This document shows, piece after piece, positions 17,659 through 25,638 of a stretch of DNA of 64,000 nucleotides. Each line of letters starts with the position of its first letter. The first letter of the stretch is position 1. Under the pieces are notes generated by a model. It searched no databases, was not told the DNA's origin, and saw only the letters and a list, made by a program, of their open reading frames with translations. This stretch comes from Flavobacterium ustbae (GTDB taxonomy: Bacteria; Bacteroidota; Bacteroidia; Flavobacteriales; Flavobacteriaceae): assembly GCF_003946915.1 (NCBI RefSeq), contig NZ_RPOC01000018.1:18032-82031 (forward strand), in the 5' to 3' direction. A program made the translations under genes and the position numbers.

Positions 17659-18345
17659 TTACCCAATAGAAAACCGAAACCCAATTCCGTGGAGGTTTTC
17701 AATTGAAATTCCTTGTTCATTGGCTAAAATTTTACGCAGACGCGAAATAAAAACATCCAGACTTCGTCCCATAAAGTAGTCGTCTGTTCCCCAAAGAGAA
17801 GTTAAGATTTGCTCTCTTTTCAAAACAGAGTTTTTATGATCTAGAAAAAGTTTTAATAATTCGGCTTCTCGTTGTGTCAATCCAATTTTTTCTTCCTCAT
17901 TAAAAAGAATAAAATTTTTGGTGTCAAACTGATATTTTCCTACTTCGTAAATCGTTTTTGCAGGCGGAATATTTTTCTGCGAACGTTTTAAGAAAATCTC
18001 AATCTTGAGTAGTAATTCTTCAATACTAAAGGGTTTTACCAAATAATCATCGGCACCCAAACGCAAACCTTTAATTCGGTCTTCTTTTAAAGTTTTAGCC
18101 GAAAGAAAAATAATCGGAACATCAACATCTATTTTTCGAACTGCTTCTGCAAGCTGAAAACCGTCCATTTTTGGCATCATAATATCAAAAATGCAGATGT
18201 CAAACTCTTCTTCTTCAAAAATTTTAAGTGCCGATTTTCCGTCAGAACAATGAATAACTTCGTAATTATTCTGTTCCAAATTGTCTTTGGTTAAAAACGC
18301 AAGAGTTTCATCGTCTTCGGCATATAGTATTTTGAAGTTTCTCAT
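17659..18345 (-). CDS. OmpR-family response regulator
   Basis: The 228-residue protein has an N-terminal receiver domain (residues 3-118) with the acidic pocket DDE near residue 11, the phospho-Asp in CIFDIMMPKMDG near 54 and Lys in LVKPF near 104. A C-terminal winged-helix domain (about residues 130-226) includes LTQREAELL and RSLDVFISRLRKIL. It overlaps the upstream histidine-kinase gene by 4 bp, so the two are translated together and form a two-component pair. The target genes are unknown. Confidence 0.96.
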   Translation of the reverse strand: MRNFKILYAEDDETLAFLTKDNLEQNNYEVIHCSDGKSALKIFEEEEFDICIFDIMMPKMDGFQLAEAVRKIDVDVPIIFLSAKTLKEDRIKGLRLGADDYLVKPFSIEELLLKIEIFLKRSQKNIPPAKTIYEVGKYQFDTKNFILFNEEEKIGLTQREAELLKLFLDHKNSVLKREQILTSLWGTDDYFMGRSLDVFISRLRKILANEQGISIENLHGIGFRFSIG

Positions 18346-19607
18346 TTTTTATAAGGAATTGATAGGGTTAAGGTAACACCTTTTTCTTGATTATTTTCGG
18401 CTTTTATTTTCCAGTTCTGCAGACTGCAGATTTCTTTTACATAATATAAACCAAGTCCAAACCCGTTAACTTCATTGCTCTTTTCATTTTGAACTCTATA
18501 AAACTTATCAAAGATAAAAGATATTTTTTTAGGATTAATCCCAATTCCATTATCAATAAACTCCAGTTTGAGACAGTTATTCTCTTCGGTAATTCTAATA
18601 GTAACTTCTGGCTTTTCATTACAGTATTTTATCGCATTATCTAGCAGATTGTAAACTAAATTTGCAAAATGAAAAGTATCTGTCTCTAAGACATAATCTT
18701 TAGAAGAAGATTCAATTCTGATGGAAGCTTCAGGATATTTCAGCTTAATATTTTCAATTGTTTCTTCGATAATAGGCACAATTAAAACGCTTTCTTTTTT
18801 TATCTCTAAAGGTGCATAATCAGATTTTGCGATATTTAGAATTTTTTCAATATGACCGTTTAATTTATTGCCTTGCGTAATAATAATATCCGTGTAAGTA
18901 TATAATTTCTTGTCTTCTTTAATTGGTTTTTGTTCAATCAGATATTTAGAAGCAATAAGTATAGAAGCCAACGGAGTTTTAAATTCATGCGTCATATTAT
19001 TAATAAAATCGCGCTGCAACTCTGAATATTTTTTATGCTGTAAAAGAGTAAAAATCGAATAAACGTAAATCAATAAAATCAGAATTAATGCCGTTGAAAG
19101 AATAAACCAAAATCGCATCGAACTGAATAAATAAGTCGTTTCATTTGGAAAACGAACGGCAAAATAATAAACCAGATTTTTATGTTTTGGAAAATAAACT
19201 GTCTTTTTACACTCTGATTTTTTCTTAGAAAGCGAAATATAATCACCATAAATCATTTCGTCACTTTGGCAATTGTACATGGCATACTCGAAATCGGTCG
19301 TGATATTCATTTTTTTGAATTCCGTTTTCAGATAAAATTCTAGAATATCAGGTTCAAACTCATTATCGACATTTACAATATAATAATCGTTTGCGATTTT
19401 CTGTACCGGATTCTGTACTGGAAGTTCGTGATTGGTTCCTTCGTATAATTTTTTAGCCACCTCAAGCAAAGCAAAATGCGCTTTCTGGCTCAGTTTTTTT
19501 TGTTCAATGGTAAAAGCCTCTTTTGTCCATAACAATTGTGCCACCAAAATACTAATAATGGCGACCAATCCTAAGATAATGATGCTGTTGAGTTTATTAA
19601 TTTTCAA
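18342..19607 (-). CDS. Membrane sensor histidine kinase
   Basis: The 421-residue kinase has a transmembrane helix at about residues 9-25, an extracytoplasmic sensor region to about 150 and a second helix near 160-185. The dimerization/phosphoacceptor motif MTHEFKTPLASI (His near 212) is followed by an ATPase domain with NLLDNAIKY, DNGIGI and GFGLGLYYV. The start is TTG: no ATG lies upstream before an in-frame stop, and the hydrophobic helix begins only eight residues later. It is the partner of the overlapping OmpR-type regulator. Confidence 0.95.
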   Translation of the reverse strand: MKINKLNSIIILGLVAIISILVAQLLWTKEAFTIEQKKLSQKAHFALLEVAKKLYEGTNHELPVQNPVQKIANDYYIVNVDNEFEPDILEFYLKTEFKKMNITTDFEYAMYNCQSDEMIYGDYISLSKKKSECKKTVYFPKHKNLVYYFAVRFPNETTYLFSSMRFWFILSTALILILLIYVYSIFTLLQHKKYSELQRDFINNMTHEFKTPLASILIASKYLIEQKPIKEDKKLYTYTDIIITQGNKLNGHIEKILNIAKSDYAPLEIKKESVLIVPIIEETIENIKLKYPEASIRIESSSKDYVLETDTFHFANLVYNLLDNAIKYCNEKPEVTIRITEENNCLKLEFIDNGIGINPKKISFIFDKFYRVQNEKSNEVNGFGLGLYYVKEICSLQNWKIKAENNQEKGVTLTLSIPYKK

Positions 19608-19721
19608 GAATAGGAAATTTTGAGAGTGTAATATTAATCAATTTTGGCCTGAAAATAAGCGATTAACAAGTCATTAACAAACGTTTGAAACCAGTTAACA
19701 GCGATTTGAAATTGTCTGAAT

Positions 19722-19729
19722 TACCTTTG
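19722..19729 (+). promoter_or_regulatory. -7 promoter element of the DUF1573 gene
   Basis: TACCTTTG fits TAnnTTTG, 42 bp before the start at 19772. It lies in the divergent gap between the histidine kinase and the DUF1573 gene. Confidence 0.5.
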
Positions 19730-19771
19730 TAATATCAAGTTGAACTAAAAACCATTTTAAATATATCAGTT

Positions 19772-20188
19772 ATGAAAATGATCAAAATTTCGATGTTAGC
19801 TTTGGCATTAGGGCTAATGTCTTTTTCAGCAATTGCACCAGTACAATCTTTAGTTTCTAAAACTGAAATTGCTGCAGAGGCTGGATCTACAATTGTTTGG
19901 AAAGCAGAAACAATTGATGTTGGACAAATTCCGCAGGGAACTCCAAAAGCAATTGTTTACGAATTTAAAAACACAGGAAAAACAGCTGTAGTAATTAAAA
20001 ACGTGCAAGGATCTTGCGGATGCACAGCTACAGATTATACAAAAGAGCCTGTTCAGCCAGGTAAATCTGCAAAAGTTACTGCAACTTACAACGCTGCAAA
20101 CAAAGGTGCTTTTACAAAAACAGTTACTGTAACAACAAGTGCAGAAACAACTCCAAAAGTACTTACTTTAAAAGGTACGGTTATTTAA
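19772..20188 (+). CDS. DUF1573 domain exported protein
   Basis: The 138-residue protein has a signal peptide to about residue 24 and one DUF1573 domain, seen as YEFKNTGKTAVVIKNVQGSCGCTATDYTKEPVQPG in its expected place and an end like TLKGTV. I break the motif here only for recognition: the key part is GSCGCT. The fold is Ig-like (ASH/MSP type). Such small exported proteins are abundant in Flavobacterium; their role is unknown. It lies divergent from the two-component system and may be its target. Confidence 0.9.
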   Translation: MKMIKISMLALALGLMSFSAIAPVQSLVSKTEIAAEAGSTIVWKAETIDVGQIPQGTPKAIVYEFKNTGKTAVVIKNVQGSCGCTATDYTKEPVQPGKSAKVTATYNAANKGAFTKTVTVTTSAETTPKVLTLKGTVI

Positions 20189-20215
20189 GATTTTTTAATA
20201 GGTTGGTTATATGGC

Positions 20216-20257
20216 AAAAGCTCCAGACATGAAAATTGTTTGGAGCTTTTTATTTTT
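20216..20257 (+). terminator. Terminator after the DUF1573 gene
   Basis: AAAGCTCCA pairs with TGGAGCTTT and is followed by T-rich sequence, 28 bp after the stop. Confidence 0.8.
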
Positions 20258-20273
20258 TGCTTTGTCTAAATTT

Positions 20274-20418
20274 TTACCGCAAAGAACGCAAGGATTTTAA
20301 TGTAAAATTACACTTAGGATTAAGTTCGCAAAGCTTTGACACATAAGCTTTGCGAACTTAAAATATGTATGAAGAATATGCTTTCTATAAAAAACCTTTG
20401 CGCTCTTTGCGGTAAAAA
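20274..20418. repeat. Nested inverted repeat
   Basis: Outer arms (ACCGCAAAGAACGCAAGG and CCTTTGCGCTCTTTGCGGT) enclose a perfect 17-bp inner pair at 20320-20336 and 20345-20361 with an 8-base loop. Sequence of this kind (CGCAAAG, CTTTGCG) recurs near 28.0 and 28.7 kb. No gene is seen in the 310-bp gap. Confidence 0.75.
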
Positions 20419-20498
20419 AATCAAGCAAGAATAAAACACATTTCTTCTAAATTTTGATTTAATAGAAAATTTTTTACTTTTAATGAAAATTCTAAGCT

Positions 20499-22079
20499 AT
20501 GAAAATTTGGTATTCGCCTCTTATTGCAATTGTGTTTTTTTCTTTTTTTTCGTGTAATTCTAAAGCAGATAAAAAAGAAGAAAATGCGATAAAAAAAGTT
20601 GAAAAAATTCCAGAATTAAAACTTACAATCGACAGCGTTCGCATTGCAAAATTTTATGAAAGTTATCCGAAACTCGATAAATTTAAAAGCGATGTAACCT
20701 CTTTATATCAAAAAAACAAATCGATCCAATTATGGCAAGACAATAAAGGAGTTGTAGAATTTGGAAACACGTTATTCAATCAGTACAAAAATCTGGATCA
20801 GGAAGGTTTAAAAACGAATTATCCGTATAATGAACAATTGAATTCGGTTTTTGAAAATAATCCAGCCAAAAAACTATCCAAAGAAGATACAGATTTACTG
20901 CTTTCTAACTTGTATTACTATTATGCCGAAAAAGTGTATGCAGGTTTTGACGAAAAAACAAGCATTTCTCTAGAATGGCTTTTACCTAGAAAAAAGGTAA
21001 ACTACCAAACACTTTCTGATTCTATTTTTAAAAAATCGACCATTCTTGATGATAAGAAAAGAAAGATGTTCAGCCAATATTACAAACTTCGTGATGCGTT
21101 GAAAGAGTACAGACAAATTGAGAAAAACGGCGGATGGAAAACCATTGAAATCGCAGAAGATTTTAAAAGTCTGAAAGTTGGAGATTCTTCAAACACAGTT
21201 ACGCAAATTAGAGAAAGGCTTTATGTAACCAAAGAGATTCAAGAAGATAATAAAAGTGCTGTTTGCGACACTACTTTAATGAAAGCGATTAAGAATTATG
21301 AGATCCGTCACGGTTATGTACCAAAAAATACAATTTTAAAAGAACACATTGCCGATTTAAATATTCCAGTTTCTGAGCGTATTAAAACCATTATTGTTAA
21401 TATGGAACGCTGCCGTTGGATTGATCCTGAATTGGAGAAAGGGAAAAAATATATTGAAGTTAATATTCCAGAATTTAAATTGTATTTGATCGAAGACGGA
21501 AAGATTGTTTTTACGTCGGCTGTAGTGGTTGGTAAAACGATGAATAAAACGGTTATTTTTAGCGGAATGATGAATAATATTGTTTTCAGTCCATATTGGA
21601 ACGTGCCGCCGAGTATTATTAAAAGCGAAATTAAACCGGGAATGGCAAGAGATAAAAATTATTTAGCAAAGAAAAATCTGGAATGGAATAATGGCGCCGT
21701 TCGTCAGCTTCCGGGCAAAAATAATTCTTTAGGTTTGGTGAAGTTTTTGTTTCCGAATTCAAGCAATATTTATCTGCATGACACGCCTTCTAAAAGTTTG
21801 TTCGAAAGAGAAAGTCGAGCGTTTAGTCACGGCTGTGTGCGTGTAGCAAAACCAAGAGAATTGGCCATCGAATTATTGAAAAATGATTCAAGATGGAATC
21901 CTGAAAAAATTGATAAAGCGATGCACGCCGGAAAAGAAAACTGGGTTTCTCTAAAAACAAAAGTTCCCGTTTATATCGGTTATTTTACAGCGTGGGTTGA
22001 CCGCGAAGGAAATTTAAATTTCTACAAAGATATTTACAGCCGAGACGAAAGTTTGATTAAGCTTTTAACAGAAGAGTGA
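20499..22079 (+). CDS. L,D-transpeptidase (YcbB-like) lipoprotein
   Basis: The 526-residue protein has a signal peptide with lipobox-like FFSC near residue 19. A helical scaffold and a peptidoglycan-binding-like region (residues 220-290) precede the YkuD catalytic domain. The active-site motif SHGCVRVAKPREL is near residue 448, with the preceding conserved His in IYLHDTPSK. It is the large YcbB/LdtD architecture, forming 3-3 cross-links in peptidoglycan from the periplasmic side. An NlpC/P60 hydrolase gene is convergent just downstream. Confidence 0.93.
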   Translation: MKIWYSPLIAIVFFSFFSCNSKADKKEENAIKKVEKIPELKLTIDSVRIAKFYESYPKLDKFKSDVTSLYQKNKSIQLWQDNKGVVEFGNTLFNQYKNLDQEGLKTNYPYNEQLNSVFENNPAKKLSKEDTDLLLSNLYYYYAEKVYAGFDEKTSISLEWLLPRKKVNYQTLSDSIFKKSTILDDKKRKMFSQYYKLRDALKEYRQIEKNGGWKTIEIAEDFKSLKVGDSSNTVTQIRERLYVTKEIQEDNKSAVCDTTLMKAIKNYEIRHGYVPKNTILKEHIADLNIPVSERIKTIIVNMERCRWIDPELEKGKKYIEVNIPEFKLYLIEDGKIVFTSAVVVGKTMNKTVIFSGMMNNIVFSPYWNVPPSIIKSEIKPGMARDKNYLAKKNLEWNNGAVRQLPGKNNSLGLVKFLFPNSSNIYLHDTPSKSLFERESRAFSHGCVRVAKPRELAIELLKNDSRWNPEKIDKAMHAGKENWVSLKTKVPVYIGYFTAWVDREGNLNFYKDIYSRDESLIKLLTEE

Positions 22080-22088
22080 TTTTTTTAG

Positions 22089-22267
22089 CCACGAATTTCA
22101 CGAATTTCCACAAATTTCTTTTGCCACTCCCGATAGCTATCGGGATAAAAGGATTTTCACAGATTAATCCTTTTTAATCCTCTAATCTGTGGCAAAAATA
22201 AAATTTACGATAATTTGTGTAATTTGCGGTAAAAAAAAAAATTTGCGAAAATTCGTGAAATTCGTGG
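22089..22267. repeat. Large inverted repeat containing a CCCGATAGCTATCGGG palindrome
   Basis: The left end GCCACGAATTTCACGAATTT is mirrored by AAATTCGTGAAATTCGTGGC at the right end. Inside are the perfect 16-bp palindrome at 22129-22144 and a second inner pair (CACAGATTAATCC, AATCTGTGGC). It fills the gap between two convergent cell-wall genes and could act as a bidirectional transcription barrier. Confidence 0.75.
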
Positions 22268-22278
22268 CGGAAAAAAAA

Positions 22279-22782
22279 CTATTTATCCAAAACATCAATA
22301 CACTTATAAAAACGTTTGGTATAATGTTCTGTATCGATCGCTGTTATGGTAACCTGCTGCGCTTTTCCCGACGAAGCATGAATGAATTTAGAATGCATTC
22401 CGTTGGCTTCGCAAATAATTCCCAAATGGCCGATAATCGTTCTGTCTTTATATCCATAAAAAACCAAAATATCTCCCACTTTAAAATCTTCAGGTTTTAA
22501 AGCCTTTCCTAAATTCTTATAACCGCTTGAACTTCGCGGAAGCGTTAATCCAAAGTTTTTAAAAACATAACTCACAAAACCTGAACAATCAAAACCTTTT
22601 TTAGGATCGCTACTTGCATATTTATAAGGAGTTCCCAGATATTTTTTAGCAAAAACGATTATGGAATCACGATTTATGTCAGATTGCGAAACAGAAATAG
22701 AATGCTCAATGTTTTTGTTTTGAGATTTTGCAAAACATGAGAATAAAAGAGCTATAAATAATAGGCGAAAAGTTGATTTCAT
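22279..22782 (-). CDS. NlpC/P60 family cell-wall peptidase
   Basis: The 167-residue protein has a signal peptide (to about residue 20) and a single C40 domain. The catalytic Cys is in KKGFDCSGFVSYVF near residue 65, the His in TIIGHLGI near 118 and the third polar residue in FIHASS near 133. It is likely a periplasmic endopeptidase acting on peptidoglycan stem peptides. A Cys at about residue 16 (LFSCFAKS) leaves open that it is a lipoprotein. Confidence 0.93.
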   Translation of the reverse strand: MKSTFRLLFIALLFSCFAKSQNKNIEHSISVSQSDINRDSIIVFAKKYLGTPYKYASSDPKKGFDCSGFVSYVFKNFGLTLPRSSSGYKNLGKALKPEDFKVGDILVFYGYKDRTIIGHLGIICEANGMHSKFIHASSGKAQQVTITAIDTEHYTKRFYKCIDVLDK

Positions 22783-22955
22783 TTTATAAAATAGTTGAAT
22801 TGATAAAGATAAACGCTAAAATTCGAATTCCAAATAAATACAATTTGTTTCAGTTGTAAGAAATAACGTAAAACTCACCCAAAATGATGTGTTTATGTGG
22901 TGTTTTTTTATTACTTTTTGACATTTTAGTATCTTTTTAGATATTTTGTTTCCAA

Positions 22956-22963
22956 TATATTTG
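22956..22963 (+). promoter_or_regulatory. -7 promoter element of the CE2-like/esterase/GH3 cluster
   Basis: TATATTTG matches TAnnTTTG, 31 bp upstream of the start at 22995. Confidence 0.5.
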
Positions 22964-22994
22964 TGAATCGTATTTATATTTTAACAAATAAATT

Positions 22995-24095
22995 ATGTTT
23001 CTCAAAAAAATAGCACTTTTAATTTTGTTTTTGCTGATTTCTGCCATTTCGAGTTCACAAACTCAAAATGCCAATAAAACTTTCTTATATGGAGGAAGAA
23101 TTGACAAGTTGCAAAATGATCAAGTTATTTTAATAGGAACTGCAGCTTCGGTTTCCTTCAATTTTACAGGAAATGAATGCTCGATTTCGCTTCAAAGTGT
23201 TGATTCTTATGAACATCATAATTATGTTCAATTGGTTTTAGACGGGAAATATGTAGGAAAGATTAAAATTGAAAAAGGCGCAGTTCAATCTTTTCCAATT
23301 AAAGTTACCGAAAATACTAAAACACATACTTTAGAAATTTATAAAAACACGGAAGCGCAAAGTGGAAATATTTTGTTTGCAGGAACAACTGCAAAACTGA
23401 CTACAATTTCATTTAAAAAGAAAAAGAAAATCGAATTCATTGGCGATTCCATTACCTGCGGCGCGGCGAGCGATCCGTCTGATGTTCCTTGTGATAAAGG
23501 AGAATATATGGATCATCATAATGGATATTATGCATACGGACCAAGAATTGCCAGAGAAATTGGAGCCGATTATTTAATGAGTTGTGTTTCTGGAATCGGA
23601 ATGTATCGCAATTGGAATGACGAGAATAAAGACGAAGCAATAATGCCCGACGTTTATCAGAATTTGTATTTAACAAAAGATACTTCAAAACCTAAATATG
23701 ATTTTGCTTTTCAGCCCGATATTATCAGTATTGCTTTGGGAACAAATGATTTTTCTGGCGGAGACGGTAAAAAAGAGCGTCTGCCTTTTAACCCGGAAAA
23801 GTATATTTCAAATTACATCAATTTCATCAAAATGCTTTACGAACACAATCCGAATGTGCAAATTGTCATTACAAACAGTCCGATGGTAGGCGGTGAACGT
23901 GGCGTTGTTTTCGAAGATTGTTTGAATAAAGTTAAAGCCGCTTTCGCGAAAGATAAAAAACATAAAGAAATTCAGATTTTCAAATTCAAACCAATGACGC
24001 CAAAAGGTTGTTCAGGGCATCCTGATGTTGAAGATCATAAAGTTCTGGTAAGTGAATATGCTCCATTTTTAAAGAAGTTATTAAATGAAAAATAA
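22995..24095 (+). CDS. CE2-like SGNH-hydrolase (acetyl esterase)
   Basis: The 366-residue exported protein (signal peptide to about residue 22) has the two-domain build of carbohydrate esterase family 2: an N-terminal jelly roll (residues 30-140; FNFTGNECSISL, YVQLVLDGKYVG) and a C-terminal SGNH hydrolase. The nucleophile Ser is in EFIGDSITCG near residue 152, LGTNDFSGG is near 248 and the His in SGHPDVEDH near 347. CE2 enzymes deacetylate xylan and glucomannan, which suits the mannan genes nearby. It overlaps the next gene by 11 bp. Confidence 0.88.
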   Translation: MFLKKIALLILFLLISAISSSQTQNANKTFLYGGRIDKLQNDQVILIGTAASVSFNFTGNECSISLQSVDSYEHHNYVQLVLDGKYVGKIKIEKGAVQSFPIKVTENTKTHTLEIYKNTEAQSGNILFAGTTAKLTTISFKKKKKIEFIGDSITCGAASDPSDVPCDKGEYMDHHNGYYAYGPRIAREIGADYLMSCVSGIGMYRNWNDENKDEAIMPDVYQNLYLTKDTSKPKYDFAFQPDIISIALGTNDFSGGDGKKERLPFNPEKYISNYINFIKMLYEHNPNVQIVITNSPMVGGERGVVFEDCLNKVKAAFAKDKKHKEIQIFKFKPMTPKGCSGHPDVEDHKVLVSEYAPFLKKLLNEK

Positions 24096-25467
24096 TATTT
24101 TTAAGTTTGTTTTCTTTCTATTGATTTCCAGTACTATGATGGCAAACGTGGCTCTTCCGAATATTTTTGGCGATAATATGGTTTTACAGCGCAACTCAGA
24201 AGTGAAAATTTGGGGCTGGGGAAATCCTAAAGAAGAAATTAGACTGATTTCAAGCTGGAACAATCAGGAATATAAAACCGTTACCAATAATCAGGCAAAA
24301 TGGGAATTAACGATTAAAACTCCAGAAGCCGGCGGACCTTTTACAATTTTTATAAAAGGCTATAATGAAGTCGTTTTGAAAAACATTTTAATTGGCGAAG
24401 TCTGGCTTTGTTCAGGACAATCGAACATGGAAATGTCGGCAAGCTGGGGTATCGAAGATGGCGAAGAAGAAATGAAAAACGCTACAAACCCGAACATTCG
24501 ATTTTTTACTGTTCCAAAATTAACAGCTACAACTCCGCAAAATAATCTATTAGGAAACTGGACAGAGTCGACTCCAGAAACCATGAAATATTTCAGCGCA
24601 ATTGGCTATTTTTTTGCGAAACGTCTTCGCGAAGAGTTGAAAAATGTTCCAATCGGATTAATTTCGTCCAACTGGGGCGGAACTCCAGCCGAAATCTGGA
24701 TGCCGGAAGAAGTCGTAAATAACGATCCGCTTTTATTAGAAAATGCCAAAAAACTAAACGAACAGGAATACGGACCAAGACAGCCTGGACGTGCGTACAA
24801 TGCGATGATTTATCCAATTGTTGGATTTAAAATTGCAGGAACACTTTGGTATCAGGGAGAATCTAACGTGGGATCTTTGGTTTATGATAAAACTTTGGGC
24901 GCTTTAATTACTTCGTGGAGAAAAGAATGGAAAGAAGATTTCCCTTTTTATTATGTTCAGATTGCGCCTTTTAAAACAGGAAGTAATAATTTCTCAAACG
25001 TAACGGTTCGAGATTCGCAGCGAAAATTATTAAAAGAGGTCAATAATGTCGGAATGGTTGTAACAAGCGATATTTCGGATACGATTGACATTCATCCAAA
25101 AAATAAAAAATCGGTTGGAATTCGTTTGGCAAACTTGGCTTTGACGAATGTTTATAAAACCAATTCTAATTTGGTAAACGGCCCATTATTTAAAGGTTTT
25201 AAAACAGAAAAAAACAAAGCGATAATTTCTTTTGATTATGCTGACGGACTTTATTTTAAAGATAAAAAATCGAATCAATTTGAAGTCGCAGGAGCAGACG
25301 GAATTTTCTATCCAGCTGAAGCTTCAATAAAAAATAATGAAGTGATTTTGACGAGTAAAAAAGTTGTAAATCCAGCAAAAGTGAGATTTGCCTGGGGAAA
25401 TACAACGCAGTCAGATTTGTTTAACAAAGCGAATTTGCCGGCTTCTTGTTTTAGTTCTGAATTTTAG
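24085..25467 (+). CDS. Sialate O-acetylesterase-like protein
   Basis: The 460-residue exported SGNH hydrolase has family motifs GEVWLCSGQSNMEMS (nucleophile Ser near residue 112), GLISSNWGGTPAEIWMP and GTLWYQGESNVG. Enzymes of this type remove O-acetyl groups from sialic acids or from plant polysaccharides (CE20-like). Here, with a CE2-like esterase overlapping upstream by 11 bp and GH3 downstream, removal of acetyl from hemicellulose oligosaccharides is more likely than sialate use, because no sialidase or sialate-catabolic gene is present. Confidence 0.9.
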   Translation: MKNNIFKFVFFLLISSTMMANVALPNIFGDNMVLQRNSEVKIWGWGNPKEEIRLISSWNNQEYKTVTNNQAKWELTIKTPEAGGPFTIFIKGYNEVVLKNILIGEVWLCSGQSNMEMSASWGIEDGEEEMKNATNPNIRFFTVPKLTATTPQNNLLGNWTESTPETMKYFSAIGYFFAKRLREELKNVPIGLISSNWGGTPAEIWMPEEVVNNDPLLLENAKKLNEQEYGPRQPGRAYNAMIYPIVGFKIAGTLWYQGESNVGSLVYDKTLGALITSWRKEWKEDFPFYYVQIAPFKTGSNNFSNVTVRDSQRKLLKEVNNVGMVVTSDISDTIDIHPKNKKSVGIRLANLALTNVYKTNSNLVNGPLFKGFKTEKNKAIISFDYADGLYFKDKKSNQFEVAGADGIFYPAEASIKNNEVILTSKKVVNPAKVRFAWGNTTQSDLFNKANLPASCFSSEF

Positions 25468-25638
25468 ATTTTAGAATGTAGATTTTAGATTGTCAGGCTG
25501 AACGAAGTCGAAGCCCGCAAAGTAAAGACACAAAGAAAAAAACTTTCTGACTTTGAGCCTTCGTGGCAAAAGAAAAACCTTAGAATCTCAGCATCTCAGC
25601 ACCTTAGAAGCTTTTGAAAAACTAACTAAACCATATAT

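Noticed and set aside
22189..22500. 103-residue plus-strand ORF
   Set aside because: It starts in the inverted repeat and runs antisense through the NlpC/P60 gene, with no family resemblance.
24085..25467. Sialic acid utilization locus
   Set aside because: The esterase is sialate O-acetylesterase-like, but no sialidase, NanA, NanE or sialate transporter is present. The neighbours point to plant hemicellulose.
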